Below are positions 32,225 to 41,322 of a stretch of DNA of 64,000 nt, one piece after another. How positions within the stretch are numbered: the first letter of the stretch is position 1; every line of letters begins with the position of its first letter. The notes beneath the pieces were generated by a model, which ran no database searches, was not told the DNA's origin, and was given only the letters and a program-made list of their open reading frames with translations. The DNA comes from Anaerostipes sp. (GTDB lineage: Bacteria; Bacillota; Clostridia; Lachnospirales; Lachnospiraceae). A program made the translations under genes and the position numbers. The stretch lies in contig NZ_JAGZSD010000004.1 of assembly GCF_018381315.1 (NCBI RefSeq), positions 124,001 through 188,000 on the forward strand, read 5' to 3'.

Positions 32225-33715
32225 TTATTTAAGATTCAAGATTTTCTTTACTTCTTCTTCCATTCCTGCTGTTTCACAGACTGTATCATGAAGAATCGGA
32301 GCTGTTCTGATCTCTTCAATAGCATTCGGAACATCCACGCCTGAAATCTTATGTAACTCATCTACCAATTCAAAATCAGACTTTTCATCATATTTTGGAT
32401 CAATCGCATTCATAACACTTCTTGTAAACTTATACGGACTTGCTGTAGATGCGATCACTGCCGGAGTCCTGTCACCGCTGTCCCTGACATATTTGTCATA
32501 TGCCACAGATGCCACTGCAGTGTGGGTATCAAGAACGTAGTCCTGATCCACGTAAACCTGTTTAATCTTTTCCTTTGTCTCTTCCTCGGTTGCATAAGCT
32601 CCAAAGAATTCAGAAAGCTGATCCCTCATCTCTTTTGTAATTTCATATGCACCGTCTGTTGTCAGTGCATTCATAAATTTCGCACACTGATCAGCATTAT
32701 TCCCTGTGATTCTGTAGATCATACGCTCCAGATTGCTGGAGATCAGAATATCCATAGACGGAGATGAAGTCACAACGAATTCACGTTTTCTGTCATACTC
32801 ACCTGTCTGGAAGAAATCAAATAATACTTTATTTTCATTAGAAGCACAGATGAACTTTCCGATCGGGATGCCCATCTGTTTTGCATAAAAGGCAGCCAGG
32901 ATATTCCCGAAGTTTCCGGTCGGCACTGCTACGTTCATTGGATCTCCCGCCTTTACAGCACCCCTGCTCACCAGTTCTGCATATGCCTTTACATAGTATA
33001 CAATCTGCGGAACCAGCCGTCCGATATTGATTGAGTTGGCTGATGAGAACTGATATCCGTTCTGGTCCATCACCTCTGCAAGTTCTTTATTGGAAAACAT
33101 CTTTTTGACACCGGTCTGGGCATCATCAAAATTACCTTTGATACCAATGACAAATGTATTGTCACCCTTCTGCGTCAGCATCTGCTTTTCCTGAATCGGG
33201 CTGACACCGGACTTTGGATAAAAGACAATGATCTTTGTTCCCGGCACATCAGCAAATCCGGCCAGAGCTGCCTTTCCTGTATCTCCGGAAGTAGCGGTGA
33301 GAATAACAATCTCGTTCTTTACAGCATTCTTTTTCGCAGAGGTGACTAAAAGGTGAGGCAGGATAGAAAGTGCCATATCCTTAAATGCAATCGTAGAACC
33401 ATGGAACAGTTCAAGATAATACACATCTCCTACTTTCACCAGCGGAGCAATCTCCTCTGTATCGAACTTTTCATCATATGCATTGGCGATACACGCCTTT
33501 AACTCTTCTTCTGTAAAATCTGTGAGAAATTCCTTCATCACTGCATATGCAATTTCCTGATATGTCATCTTTGTCAGGTCTTCTGCAGAAACTTCCAGCT
33601 TCGGAATAGAATCCGGCACAAAAAGCCCTCCGTCATTGGTCAAACCTTTCAGAATCGCTTCGGAAGCAGTTGCTGTCTCTTCCCTGTTTCTTGTACTACG
33701 ATAAACTAAATTCAT
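32225..33715 (-). CDS. thrC: threonine synthase
   Basis: 496 residues, the long fold-type II PLP enzyme. N-terminal MNLVYRSTRN and GLTNDGGLFVP. PLP Lys112 in HGSTIAFKDMALSILP. TATSGDTGKAA phosphate loop. Substrate region PVGNFGN-like PTGNFGN. Converts O-phosphohomoserine to threonine. Preceded by a good promoter and a short hairpin leader (AAGGCC/GGCCTT near 33750) and followed by a terminator, so it is a single-gene unit. Confidence 0.96.
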   Translation of the reverse strand: MNLVYRSTRNREETATASEAILKGLTNDGGLFVPDSIPKLEVSAEDLTKMTYQEIAYAVMKEFLTDFTEEELKACIANAYDEKFDTEEIAPLVKVGDVYYLELFHGSTIAFKDMALSILPHLLVTSAKKNAVKNEIVILTATSGDTGKAALAGFADVPGTKIIVFYPKSGVSPIQEKQMLTQKGDNTFVIGIKGNFDDAQTGVKKMFSNKELAEVMDQNGYQFSSANSINIGRLVPQIVYYVKAYAELVSRGAVKAGDPMNVAVPTGNFGNILAAFYAKQMGIPIGKFICASNENKVLFDFFQTGEYDRKREFVVTSSPSMDILISSNLERMIYRITGNNADQCAKFMNALTTDGAYEITKEMRDQLSEFFGAYATEEETKEKIKQVYVDQDYVLDTHTAVASVAYDKYVRDSGDRTPAVIASTASPYKFTRSVMNAIDPKYDEKSDFELVDELHKISGVDVPNAIEEIRTAPILHDTVCETAGMEEEVKKILNLK

Positions 33716-33786
33716 AATTACCCGCCTTTTTATCTGGTTTTATAATATCCAAGGCCTTGTAACGGCCTTATTTTTCTTTGGCTATG

Positions 33787-33815
33787 ATTATAGCATACTT
33801 GTGATTTGCGGTCTA
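33787..33815 (-). promoter_or_regulatory. promoter of thrC
   Basis: Minus strand: TAGACC, 17 bp, TATAAT with TG one base before it (extended -10). About 70 bp upstream of the thrC ATG. Confidence 0.7.
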
Positions 33816-33870
33816 GCACGAAATCCTGTACATTCTGCCGTTTTTTCGTATTCCTGCACCCCTGTTCCCA

Positions 33871-35010
33871 TCACTCTTCCATGGCATAGGCCAGCATCAG
33901 TTTTACTCCGCTTAAGAGTGCGCGCTCATCCATATCAAATCTGCCGTGATGATTCGGAAACTGGTCTGTGCCTCCGCCTACAAACGCAAATGCCCCCGGA
34001 ATCGTCTTCAGATAGTTGGAGTAGTCTTCTCCCAGCATCATCGGCGGCACATGGACAAAATCGTCTTCAGAAAACACCTTTTCTGCTCCCCGTTCTGCCC
34101 GTTTTACTGCTGACACACTGTTCACCAGAGGAGGATGGCTGGAAGCCGGATAATCTGCCACGGCTTCTCCGCCGAACTGTTTTGCAGTGCTGCAGGCAAT
34201 CTCAATCACACGCTCTTTGACCATCTGCTCCGTATCCTCGGAAAATGTGCGGACAGTCCCCTCCAGTCTGGCATGTCCGGATATGACATTTCTCGCAGTC
34301 CCGGAAACCAGTTTCCCTACTGTAACGACTGCGGAATCCAGAGGATCGGTATTTCTGCTGACAATTGTCTGCAGATTCATGACGACAGCGGCTGCAGCCA
34401 CTGTGGCATCCGTACACAGATGAGGTTTTCCTGCGTGTCCCGCCTTTCCGCTGATATCAATTGAAAACCAGTCCGTTGCAGCCATTCTGGGACCGGCCTC
34501 GACAGAGATCTTCCCTGCCTCGATTCCTGAAAAGATATGAAGCCCAAAAATCTCGTCTGTATGATCTAAAAGTCCCGACTCTAAAACTAATTTTGCTCCC
34601 TGGGCAGTTTCTTCCGCAGGCTGGAAAACCAGAAGAATTTTCTTTTTTAATTCCTTTTCATATTTTTTTAGAATTTGTGCAGTCCCGAGCAGAATCGCTG
34701 TATGTCCGTCATGTCCGCATGCATGCATATATCCCGGATGTTCAGAGACAAAGGAGCATCCAGTATCCTCCTTTACCTGCAGAGCGTCAATATCAGCCCT
34801 CAGGGCTATGACCCGGCTTCCTTCTCCGATCTCAGCCACTGCTCCTGTGGGATCCAGAGGCGTGTATGGTATCTTCATTTCCTGCAGCCGTCTCTTAATA
34901 TAATCTGTCGTCTTTTGTTCTTTAAATGCCGTTTCCGGATGCCTGTGCAGATCTTCTCTGTATTGTATAATCTGTTTCATGGCTGCATTTACTTCACGAA
35001 TGATATCCAT
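33871..35010 (-). CDS. M20 family amidohydrolase
   Basis: 379 residues. Motifs of the M20D/IAA-amino acid hydrolase group: HRHPETAFKE, ALRADIDALQ, MHACGHDGHTAILLG (metal ligands), QPAEETAQGA, GPRMAATDWF, GHAGKPH and MLGEDYSNY. It probably removes an acyl or amide group from an N-acyl amino acid; substrate unclear. The DUF1700 gene lies 9 bp upstream. Confidence 0.92.
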   Translation of the reverse strand: MDIIREVNAAMKQIIQYREDLHRHPETAFKEQKTTDYIKRRLQEMKIPYTPLDPTGAVAEIGEGSRVIALRADIDALQVKEDTGCSFVSEHPGYMHACGHDGHTAILLGTAQILKKYEKELKKKILLVFQPAEETAQGAKLVLESGLLDHTDEIFGLHIFSGIEAGKISVEAGPRMAATDWFSIDISGKAGHAGKPHLCTDATVAAAAVVMNLQTIVSRNTDPLDSAVVTVGKLVSGTARNVISGHARLEGTVRTFSEDTEQMVKERVIEIACSTAKQFGGEAVADYPASSHPPLVNSVSAVKRAERGAEKVFSEDDFVHVPPMMLGEDYSNYLKTIPGAFAFVGGGTDQFPNHHGRFDMDERALLSGVKLMLAYAMEE

Positions 35011-35019
35011 AACCGTTTC

Positions 35020-35451
35020 CTACCGCTTTCCAAACACATTTTTAATAAGATAAATCAGAAGAAGAATCAGAAGAACCGGCCCGATAAAACGCAGTGCTAC
35101 AGCAAACACGCTGCCGATCAGAACAATTACTATAATCAGGGCCGCCAGACATCCTATTTTGGATAAAAATGAATCAAAGATGAAAACTTTCTGCGAACCC
35201 TGTTCTTCTTCTGCCGGTTCTTCGTAGGTATCCTCATAATAAATCTGCTCTCCGCCTTTCGTCTCAATAATAGATTTGGCGATCAGCCTGGGGCTTCCCA
35301 ATTCCTCTAAAATCTCCTGCTCTGTCCTGCCCTCTGACTCCTGACGGCTGAAATAATCCCTGTAATAGGAAACAGAATCCTCGATCTCACTCTCCGCCAC
35401 CTGTCCCTCCAGTGTCTCCCGGAGCTCCTTTAAAAATTCATATTTCGTCAT
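35020..35451 (-). CDS. DUF1700 (HAAS) domain membrane protein
   Basis: 143 residues. N-terminal helical HAAS domain (MTKYEFLKELRETLEG, SYYRDYF, ILEELGSPRLIAKSIIE), a Glu-rich linker and a hydrophobic C-terminal region (about 93-138, two helices). HAAS proteins usually sit beside a PadR regulator that they work with; none is next to this one. Confidence 0.85.
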   Translation of the reverse strand: MTKYEFLKELRETLEGQVAESEIEDSVSYYRDYFSRQESEGRTEQEILEELGSPRLIAKSIIETKGGEQIYYEDTYEEPAEEEQGSQKVFIFDSFLSKIGCLAALIIVIVLIGSVFAVALRFIGPVLLILLLIYLIKNVFGKR

Positions 35452-35488
35452 CGCATGTCTCCTTTGGTATCCTGTACATTTCTAAATA

Positions 35489-36094
35489 TCAGTAAAAGAC
35501 CTCGGCCTCACTTAAAACGCGGAACTGCCCGTTCTCGACTAAAGCTGTGCTGACGGAGCAGTTCTTAAGCTTGGGGCCTTTCCAGAAGTCCTTGACCTCT
35601 CTTTTATACATGTTGGTCAGCATTCCATGAATAAAAGCTCCGTGGGTAAATAAAATAACACTTTCCGCTTCTTTTTCTAAAGGAAGGATAAATTCCTCTA
35701 AAAAGACTCCGGCCCTTTCCACAACCTGTGCCGGGGTCTCAGCCCCCTGAATCAAAGCCATCTGCTCGGGCCGGTCAAAAAAATCCAGGATTGGTTCCTT
35801 TTTTTCATATAATTCCTTCAGATGCGCCCCTTCATAGGGACCGAAATTAGCTTCCTTGAGCCGTTCATCCTCCAGCAGAGGAATTCCTCTTCCCTCCAGA
35901 ATAATCTCTCCTGTTTCTCTGGCCCTGCTCAGCGGACTTGTATAGGCTGCGTCAAAGCTTACATCCTTCAGTGCTTTTCTGGTAAGCCTGGCGGCTTCCC
36001 TGCCTGCTTCACTTAAATCCACATCAGACTGTCCCTGAATCCTGCGTATTTTATTCCATGGAGTCTCTCCGTGTCTCATCATATATAATTTCAA
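35489..36094 (-). CDS. histidine phosphatase family protein
   Basis: 201 residues. The phosphohistidine motif MRHGETPWNK is at the N-terminus; LSEAGREAARL, YTSPLSRARETGEII, and FTHGAFIHGM with the second catalytic His follow. The cofactor-independent phosphoglycerate mutase-like / CobC superfamily. Substrate cannot be assigned: alpha-ribazole phosphatase, sugar phosphatase or mutase are all possible, and no cobalamin genes are nearby. Confidence 0.9.
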   Translation of the reverse strand: MKLYMMRHGETPWNKIRRIQGQSDVDLSEAGREAARLTRKALKDVSFDAAYTSPLSRARETGEIILEGRGIPLLEDERLKEANFGPYEGAHLKELYEKKEPILDFFDRPEQMALIQGAETPAQVVERAGVFLEEFILPLEKEAESVILFTHGAFIHGMLTNMYKREVKDFWKGPKLKNCSVSTALVENGQFRVLSEAEVFY

Positions 36095-36274
36095 TAAGAT
36101 TCCTCCTTATCTGTTTCCATAATATTATATCCGTCAAGAACTATTTTAACGTATTTATCAGCTTTGTACCATAGTATTTTCAGGACTTTTGTGTCTGTGC
36201 ACGGTCAGAAAAAAGTTCATATAGATACAGATTACAAATAAATCATAAAAAACTATGGCATTTTTATATTATTT

Positions 36275-36283
36275 TGCTATACT
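36275..36283 (+). promoter_or_regulatory. extended -10 promoter of the thioesterase gene
   Basis: TGCTATACT 60 bp before the ATG at 36343, in an AT-rich divergent gap. No good -35 is seen, as often with extended -10 promoters. Confidence 0.55.
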
Positions 36284-36342
36284 AAGTGTATAAAATGATA
36301 CTAATCCTAAATGATTCGGAATATAGTAAGAGAGGACAACTT

Positions 36343-36732
36343 ATGAAAATTGAAATTGGAGACAAGATTACCCTTGCAGAAGAGGTCACTGACGAACTGA
36401 CCGCCGCCCGCTGGGGAAGCGGAAGCCTTCCTGTTTACGCAACACCTGCCATGGTGCTTTTGGTAGAAAAGGCTGCTGTAAAGCTGTTGGAAGGAAAGCT
36501 GGATGACGGCATGACCACAGTCGGCACCAACTTGAACATTTCCCATGTTTCCGCCACACCGGTTGGATGCCGTGTCACCTGCCAATGCCATCTGACAGAG
36601 ATCAACCGCAAGAAATTAGAGTTTCAGGTAGAGATCATGGACAACAAAGGCCGCATCGGTATCGGAACTCATGAACGCTACATTGTAGCTGCTGATTCAT
36701 TTTTAGACAATGCAAAACAAAAGCTGAATTAA
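36343..36732 (+). CDS. FlK-like hotdog-fold thioesterase family protein
   Basis: 129 residues from ATG 36343 (AGAGGA ahead); an upstream ATG at 36286 is in the promoter. Hotdog-fold pattern: YATPAMVLLVEKAAVKLL, TTVGTNLNISHVSATPVG, VTCQCHLTEI, FQVEIMDNKGRIGIGTHERYIV. This is the fluoroacetyl-CoA thioesterase-like group. It probably cleaves short acyl-CoA esters; the actual acyl group is unknown. Confidence 0.88.
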   Translation: MKIEIGDKITLAEEVTDELTAARWGSGSLPVYATPAMVLLVEKAAVKLLEGKLDDGMTTVGTNLNISHVSATPVGCRVTCQCHLTEINRKKLEFQVEIMDNKGRIGIGTHERYIVAADSFLDNAKQKLN

Positions 36733-36740
36733 CATAAACA

Positions 36741-36770
36741 AAAACCTCTGTCTTTCGACAGAGGTTTTTT
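36741..36770. terminator. bidirectional terminator
   Basis: AAAACCTCTGTC-TTTC-GACAGAGGTTTTTT, 12-bp perfect stem, between the convergent thioesterase and riboflavin-transporter genes. Confidence 0.92.
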
Positions 36771-36786
36771 CATTCTGCAGCAACTT

Positions 36787-37395
36787 TTAGTGTTTTCCCT
36801 TCAGGATCGGTGAAATCCTCTTGTAAACAAGAAATGTAATCACAACACTGAACATGCCTTTTACAAAGGTGAACGGCATATTAAACCAGATCAATGCATC
36901 CCACAGATTCTTAACATTGTGGTTGATGGCCTGATAAGCACCGATGATCGCCTCCATCGGCATGAAATTCTCATAAACAGGATAGACAATGAAGTAGTTG
37001 GAAAAGATACTTACAACCGCCATGAGAACAGCCCCTGCCAGCGCACCGATCAGGGCACCTTTTTGTGTTTTGTTTCTTCTGTAAATCAGGCCGGCCGGAA
37101 GCACAAAGCACACTCCTAAGATAAAGTTGGAGATCTCTCCTACTCCGCCTGAAGTTGTGTGCAGAAGATTTACAATATTTTTAATAAAGCAGACTGCAAT
37201 CCCGGACACAGGTCCCATAGCGAATGCGGCGATCAGCGCAGGAAGTTCAGAAAAGTCCATCTTAATAAATCCCGGCATAATAAACGGCACGCTGAACTCA
37301 AAAAACATCAGGATTGCCGCCAGCGCACCCAGCATAGCAGTTACTGTGATCTTTCTTACATTTACTTTACTTACTGTTACAGTTTCATTCATCAT
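36787..37395 (-). CDS. ribU: riboflavin ECF transporter substrate-binding component
   Basis: 202 residues from the ATG at 37395 after GGAGGAG; longer frames run into the leader. About six membrane helices: VTAMLGALAAILMFFEF, MDFSELPALIAAF, AVCFIKNIVNLLHTTSGGVGEISNFI, and so on. The phrase KMDFSELPAL and the LLHTTSGGVGE stretch are typical of RibU S components, which bind riboflavin and use shared EcfAAT modules (not in this window). The FMN riboswitch upstream supports the substrate directly. Confidence 0.94.
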   Translation of the reverse strand: MMNETVTVSKVNVRKITVTAMLGALAAILMFFEFSVPFIMPGFIKMDFSELPALIAAFAMGPVSGIAVCFIKNIVNLLHTTSGGVGEISNFILGVCFVLPAGLIYRRNKTQKGALIGALAGAVLMAVVSIFSNYFIVYPVYENFMPMEAIIGAYQAINHNVKNLWDALIWFNMPFTFVKGMFSVVITFLVYKRISPILKGKH

Positions 37396-37460
37396 TTTCT
37401 TTCTCCTCCATTTAACAATGCTTTTATGATACAGGAAACGCCTAATAAATCCTGTAAAAT

Positions 37461-37490
37461 AAAAAACGCCCATGTCACCAATGACAGGGC
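37461..37490 (-). terminator. riboswitch-controlled terminator upstream of ribU
   Basis: Minus strand: GCCCTGTCA-TTGG-TGACATGGGC followed by GTTTTTT and ATTTT. It lies between the FMN aptamer and the ribU start, so FMN binding probably favours termination. Confidence 0.8.
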
Positions 37491-37525
37491 TACATCGAAC
37501 GGTACAAAAATACCGCCCATCGTTA

Positions 37526-37670
37526 CTTCTTTCATCCAGACTATACTGTTGGTTTGAGATTCACACTCAATCGGCCTTTCGGTTCGCGGACTTATCTTAA
37601 AAAAAGTATCACCGCCAGTCGAGAATTGACGCCTGCCGGCGTCTCACTCTGCCCTGAAGTTGGAGAATCT
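37526..37670 (-). promoter_or_regulatory. FMN riboswitch (RFN element)
   Basis: Minus-strand sequence contains the conserved RFN blocks in order: TTCAGGGCAGAGTGA, AATTCTCGACTGGCGGTGAT, AAGTCCGCGA, a variable GATTGAGTGTGAATCTC stem, CCAACAGTATAGTCTGGATG and AAAGAAG. All core helices can be recognised by eye. It controls ribU by transcription attenuation. Confidence 0.95.
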
Positions 37671-37786
37671 ATTATTCTCTACTTCGATATGCAATTTTTA
37701 GACTATATTTATTATAGACAAATTTTACCCGTTTGTAAAGCCATCCGAATCATTTTTTCAGGATCCGCCTGTTTTCCCTTCTTCGC

Positions 37787-37815
37787 TTTACAGCACTGCG
37801 ATAATTTGGTAAACT
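37787..37815 (+). promoter_or_regulatory. candidate promoter of the DAHP synthase gene
   Basis: TTTACA, 17 bp, TAAACT, about 64 bp before the ATG at 37879. The rest of the 483-bp gap from 37396 holds the FMN riboswitch and the ribU promoter region; I see no small gene. Confidence 0.5.
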
Positions 37816-37878
37816 TATAACAATCGGCTTTCCGGGCCGTCTTACATACAGATTGAACTATAAAGGAGAGATAAGCTT

Positions 37879-38907
37879 ATGGGTATGCATAGAATCAATA
37901 AAATGCCGTCTCCGGAGGAACTCCAGCAGGAATTTCCGATGAGTGACGAGTCAAAACGTATAAAAGCAGAGAGAGATAAAGAAATCCGGAAGGTTTTTAC
38001 CGGAGAATCAGATAAATTCATCGTTATCATCGGGCCATGTTCCGCAGACAATGAGGAAGCTGTCATGGACTATCTTGGCCGTCTTGCGGGAGTACAGAAG
38101 AAAGTCTCTGATAACCTTCTGATGATCCCAAGAATTTATACAAACAAACCGCGGACAAACGGTGCAGGATATAAAGGTATGATTCATCAGCCGGACCCTG
38201 AAAAAGCTCCGGATATGGCAGCCGGCCTCCGTTCTGTCAGAAAGCTTCATATTGATGCACTGGAAGCATTTCATATGCCTGCCGCCGATGAAATGCTTTA
38301 TCCGGGAAACTGGCCTTACATGGAAGATATCCTGTCCTATGTAGCTGTAGGCGCACGTTCCGTTGAAAACCAGCAGCACCGCCTGACCGTCAGCGGATTT
38401 GATATTCCTGCCGGAATGAAAAACCCTACCGGAGGTGACCTTACTGTTATGATGAACTCAATCGTTGCCGGACAGGGTTCCCATAATTTCATAGCCAACG
38501 GCTACGAAGTAGAAACGGACGGGAATCCTCTGACCCATGCGATTCTGCGCGGTTCTGTCAATAAACACGGAAACAATGTACCGAACTACCACTATGAGGA
38601 TCTTACCAGAGTTGCCTATATGTACGAGAAGTTCGGTCTTGCAAACCCTGCCGTTATTGTAGATGCCAACCACTCTAATTCAGCAAAACAGTGGGATCAG
38701 CAGCCCAGAATCGTCCAGGAAGTCCTTCACAGCAGAAGTTTTCTGCCTGAGATCAAGTCTCTCGTAAAGGGAATCATGATTGAAAGCTATATTGAGGACG
38801 GCAGCCAGCCAATCGGAAACGGCGTCTACGGCCAGTCCATCACAGATCCCTGCCTGGGCTGGGAAAAAACTGAAGAATTACTTTACAAGATGGCCGAACA
38901 TGTTTAA
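37879..38907 (+). CDS. 3-deoxy-7-phosphoheptulonate (DAHP) synthase, AroF/G type
   Basis: 342 residues, type I alpha class. Motifs: IIGPCSADNEEA, PRIYTNKPRTNGAGYKG, VGARSVENQQHR, KNPTGGDL, VDANHSNSAKQ and the C-terminal GNGVYGQSITDPCLGWE. It makes DAHP from PEP and erythrose 4-phosphate, the first step towards chorismate. Ribosome binding site AAAGGAGAG. No separate ACT or chorismate-mutase domain is fused. Its 3' end overlaps the convergent SpoIIM-like gene by 30 bp. Confidence 0.95.
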   Translation: MGMHRINKMPSPEELQQEFPMSDESKRIKAERDKEIRKVFTGESDKFIVIIGPCSADNEEAVMDYLGRLAGVQKKVSDNLLMIPRIYTNKPRTNGAGYKGMIHQPDPEKAPDMAAGLRSVRKLHIDALEAFHMPAADEMLYPGNWPYMEDILSYVAVGARSVENQQHRLTVSGFDIPAGMKNPTGGDLTVMMNSIVAGQGSHNFIANGYEVETDGNPLTHAILRGSVNKHGNNVPNYHYEDLTRVAYMYEKFGLANPAVIVDANHSNSAKQWDQQPRIVQEVLHSRSFLPEIKSLVKGIMIESYIEDGSQPIGNGVYGQSITDPCLGWEKTEELLYKMAEHV

Positions 38908-39441
38908 AACGGCCGGATTGACATAGCTCTCTAAAAAACAACCAAAAACCAGCAGCAAAAGCTCCAGCTGGATAGAGAATTTTTTTAAGAAGGAATGACC
39001 TGTATCAAAGGTTATTTCTTCTTTTTTTTCATCCCTTACATTTCTTTGATATAAAAGGTACATAGATCCTCCGTAGCATATATAATGCGGAAATAAGCTC
39101 AAAATTACAATAAAAAGTCCTGCCAGCCCAAGATTCATCACCTGCAGGGACAAAATCGACCCCAGAAAGAATGAAAGGCAGAATAGCCCGCCGTACAAAA
39201 GCACTACCGGCTTCAAAATAAATCCGATCAGAAACAGAATACCGTATTGTTTGCCCCTCTTGAACAAGATATAGGGAAGCAGGCTGCTCCCTGATATGTA
39301 CAGTCCCCTGCCGCCCAGCACCAAAGAATCCATCTGTCCCCCGTATTCCAGATAATCTTTATATACCGCATTGGTAAAAAGGCTTCCAAGTACAAGTCCC
39401 GTCAGCACGAATACGCCAATGAAAAACTTTCTCCGCTCCAT
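38878..39441 (-). CDS. SpoIIM-like (stage II sporulation protein M) membrane protein
   Basis: 187 residues from ATG 39441 (GGGAGG ahead). Five membrane segments, including an N-terminal one with long exposed loop, and the C-terminal GCFLESYVNPAVL, which resembles the end of SpoIIM. In Bacillus spoIIM lies close to nudF, and here the NudF gene is directly upstream. SpoIIM belongs to the DMP complex that drives engulfment. The assignment combines weak sequence signs and gene order. Confidence 0.65.
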   Translation of the reverse strand: MERRKFFIGVFVLTGLVLGSLFTNAVYKDYLEYGGQMDSLVLGGRGLYISGSSLLPYILFKRGKQYGILFLIGFILKPVVLLYGGLFCLSFFLGSILSLQVMNLGLAGLFIVILSLFPHYICYGGSMYLLYQRNVRDEKKEEITFDTGHSFLKKFSIQLELLLLVFGCFLESYVNPAVLNMFGHLVK

Positions 39442-39477
39442 TTTGTTTCCTCCCAGATATAATTTGCTCCACAAAAC

Positions 39478-39518
39478 AAAAAAGGAGCCACATAAAATTA
39501 TATGTGCCCCTCTTTTTC
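39478..39518 (-). terminator. terminator of nudF
   Basis: Minus strand AAAAAGAGGGGCACATA, short AT loop, TATGTGGCTCCTTTTTT. Mostly paired 16-bp stem with T run. Confidence 0.8.
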
Positions 39519-39519
39519 A

Positions 39520-40083
39520 TTATGAACGATTCTTTTTGCTCACAATGCTTTTTCCTTTTTTTACATTCAGATATGTCATAACCCCGGAGATGGTTTTGGC
39601 ATCCACAATTTCGCCGCACAAAATCATCTCTTTCACTTTTTCCGGTGTCATTTCGTACACATCGATAAATTCATCTTCATCTAAATTCTGCTTTGTTTTT
39701 TGGAGACCGGTTCCAACAAAAATAGGGATTTTTTCATCACAGAAGCCGATGGCCGTCACGATGGTAATGAGATGCTCTATTTTTTCGGCTCTGCATCCTG
39801 TCTCCTCCTCAATCTCACGCTTTACACAGTCGAAACCGCTTTCTCCCTCTTCAATGCCTCCTGCCGGTATCTCATAAGTCATGGCATCCAGAGCATTTCT
39901 GTACTGCCGTACCAAAAGGATATTCCCATCCTCAGTCACAGGAATGATAGCTGCAGCCCCCGGGTGCTTAACCAGATCCCAAGTCACCGTATTGCCGTTC
40001 GGAAGAGTAATAATGTCCTCGTAAAAGCCGACCACTTTCCCCTGATGCACCAGGTTTTGTTTTATCTTTTTATATTCCTCCAT
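39520..40083 (-). CDS. nudF: ADP-ribose pyrophosphatase (Nudix)
   Basis: 187 residues from ATG 40083 after AAAGGAG. Nudix box: GGIEEGESGFDCVKREIEEETGC. Upstream VRQYRNALDAMTYEIPAG is typical of ADP-ribose/ADP-sugar pyrophosphatases, as is ITVVTAIGFCDEKIPIF-like text. It hydrolyses ADP-ribose to AMP and ribose 5-phosphate. Confidence 0.92.
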   Translation of the reverse strand: MEEYKKIKQNLVHQGKVVGFYEDIITLPNGNTVTWDLVKHPGAAAIIPVTEDGNILLVRQYRNALDAMTYEIPAGGIEEGESGFDCVKREIEEETGCRAEKIEHLITIVTAIGFCDEKIPIFVGTGLQKTKQNLDEDEFIDVYEMTPEKVKEMILCGEIVDAKTISGVMTYLNVKKGKSIVSKKNRS

Positions 40084-40120
40084 TTTTCTCCTTTCTTCTG
40101 AAACTTGATATGAACGATCA

Positions 40121-40156
40121 AAAACAGTATTCCGCCTTTCCGGCAGAATACTGTTA
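40121..40156 (-). terminator. terminator of the mannitol-1-phosphate dehydrogenase-like gene
   Basis: Minus strand ACAGTATTCTGCC-GGAAA-GGCGGAATACTGT then TTTTGA. Thirteen-bp stem, one mismatch. Confidence 0.8.
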
Positions 40157-40176
40157 TAATACATGATCAATAAAAA

Positions 40177-41322
40177 TTATTCAATTATACTCTGGCTGCT
40201 GTATTCTTCTATAACGCGCTCCACAACAGGACTGTCCGTGTCTAAACCGGTATATTTGCACACTGCCTGTTTAATTCCCAGTTCTTTGATCTCTTTTTGG
40301 AGCTTCTGTGCATTGGCATCTCTTGGCTCTGCATACCGGAAACCGGCTGCCATTGCTTTTGCAATAGCGTCAAAGCTGACTCCGTGTTTCAGACACAGCT
40401 GGGCTGCTCCAGTCAGACGGTCTCCTTTTGAAAGCTTGCGGATCGGATCATAGCCAACCCGGTAGATGGAATCGGGAAGCACTCCCTGAGCCGGTGCAAA
40501 ATAAACAAGATTATGCAGCTCTTCCGGAGTAATCGGATATTCCTTCATGACTGCTTCCGTCAGCTCATCAACGACTTCTTTGACAACGGCTGCAATTTCA
40601 GGATCCGCTTCCGACTCCGGAATCGTTTTATATCCCTTTAAATATCCCATATATGCCAGTGTTGCATGGGGACCGTTGACTGCGATAACTTTAATATCCT
40701 TCAGCATCTCAATTTTATCTGTCAGCTCCATCCACTCTACATCGCTGATGTCGTTATATACCGGCTGCTGGATCAAAAGAGAATTCACCGCCACTGTATC
40801 AATATGTACATCATAGTTACTGTCCGCATCTGTACTTCTGCGTATGATAGAATCACGGATCACCACATTTTGATCAAACCAGTCCCTGGCTTCCTGGGAC
40901 AGGTCTTTTTTGAAAGCCTCTGTAATTCCCGGGATCAAATAGTTTTTGTTTGTAATACAGATCATGGTCAGCCTGCGGTCCGGATGCACCTTATAAAACT
41001 CTTCAAAACACTTTGACAGATACTCTGCCGCTTCTTCAAAATCTTCCGGATACAAGGGCAGCATAATCACGTCTGTCTCCAGAAAAGCTTCCATACAAGA
41101 ATAGACTTCATCACAGGAATACGCCTTAAAATTTGTGACCGTCCGGTTTTGGATCTCATCCACACGGTGTACCTTCACATAATAGCATCCATGCTTTAAA
41201 AGCTCCTCCGAAACTCTGGGATCCTTATCCAGAAAGGTAATATTCCATCCTGCATTGTCAAAGGTCTCTCCCACAAAGCCTTTCCCCAGCCTTCCGGCTC
41301 CTACAATTAATACATTCTTCAT
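40177..41322 (-). CDS. mannitol-1-phosphate 5-dehydrogenase-like protein
   Basis: 381 residues from ATG 41322; the earlier ATG at 41334 overlaps the ribosome binding site GGAGGG. N-terminal Rossmann motif VGAGRLGKGFVGETF, then VHRVDE, and the C-terminal all-helical mannitol dehydrogenase domain. VNGPHATLAYMGYLKGYKTI carries the conserved active-site region. It is an NAD-dependent polyol phosphate dehydrogenase; no PTS or mannitol transporter is beside it, so the exact polyol is uncertain. Confidence 0.85.
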   Translation of the reverse strand: MKNVLIVGAGRLGKGFVGETFDNAGWNITFLDKDPRVSEELLKHGCYYVKVHRVDEIQNRTVTNFKAYSCDEVYSCMEAFLETDVIMLPLYPEDFEEAAEYLSKCFEEFYKVHPDRRLTMICITNKNYLIPGITEAFKKDLSQEARDWFDQNVVIRDSIIRRSTDADSNYDVHIDTVAVNSLLIQQPVYNDISDVEWMELTDKIEMLKDIKVIAVNGPHATLAYMGYLKGYKTIPESEADPEIAAVVKEVVDELTEAVMKEYPITPEELHNLVYFAPAQGVLPDSIYRVGYDPIRKLSKGDRLTGAAQLCLKHGVSFDAIAKAMAAGFRYAEPRDANAQKLQKEIKELGIKQAVCKYTGLDTDSPVVERVIEEYSSQSIIE

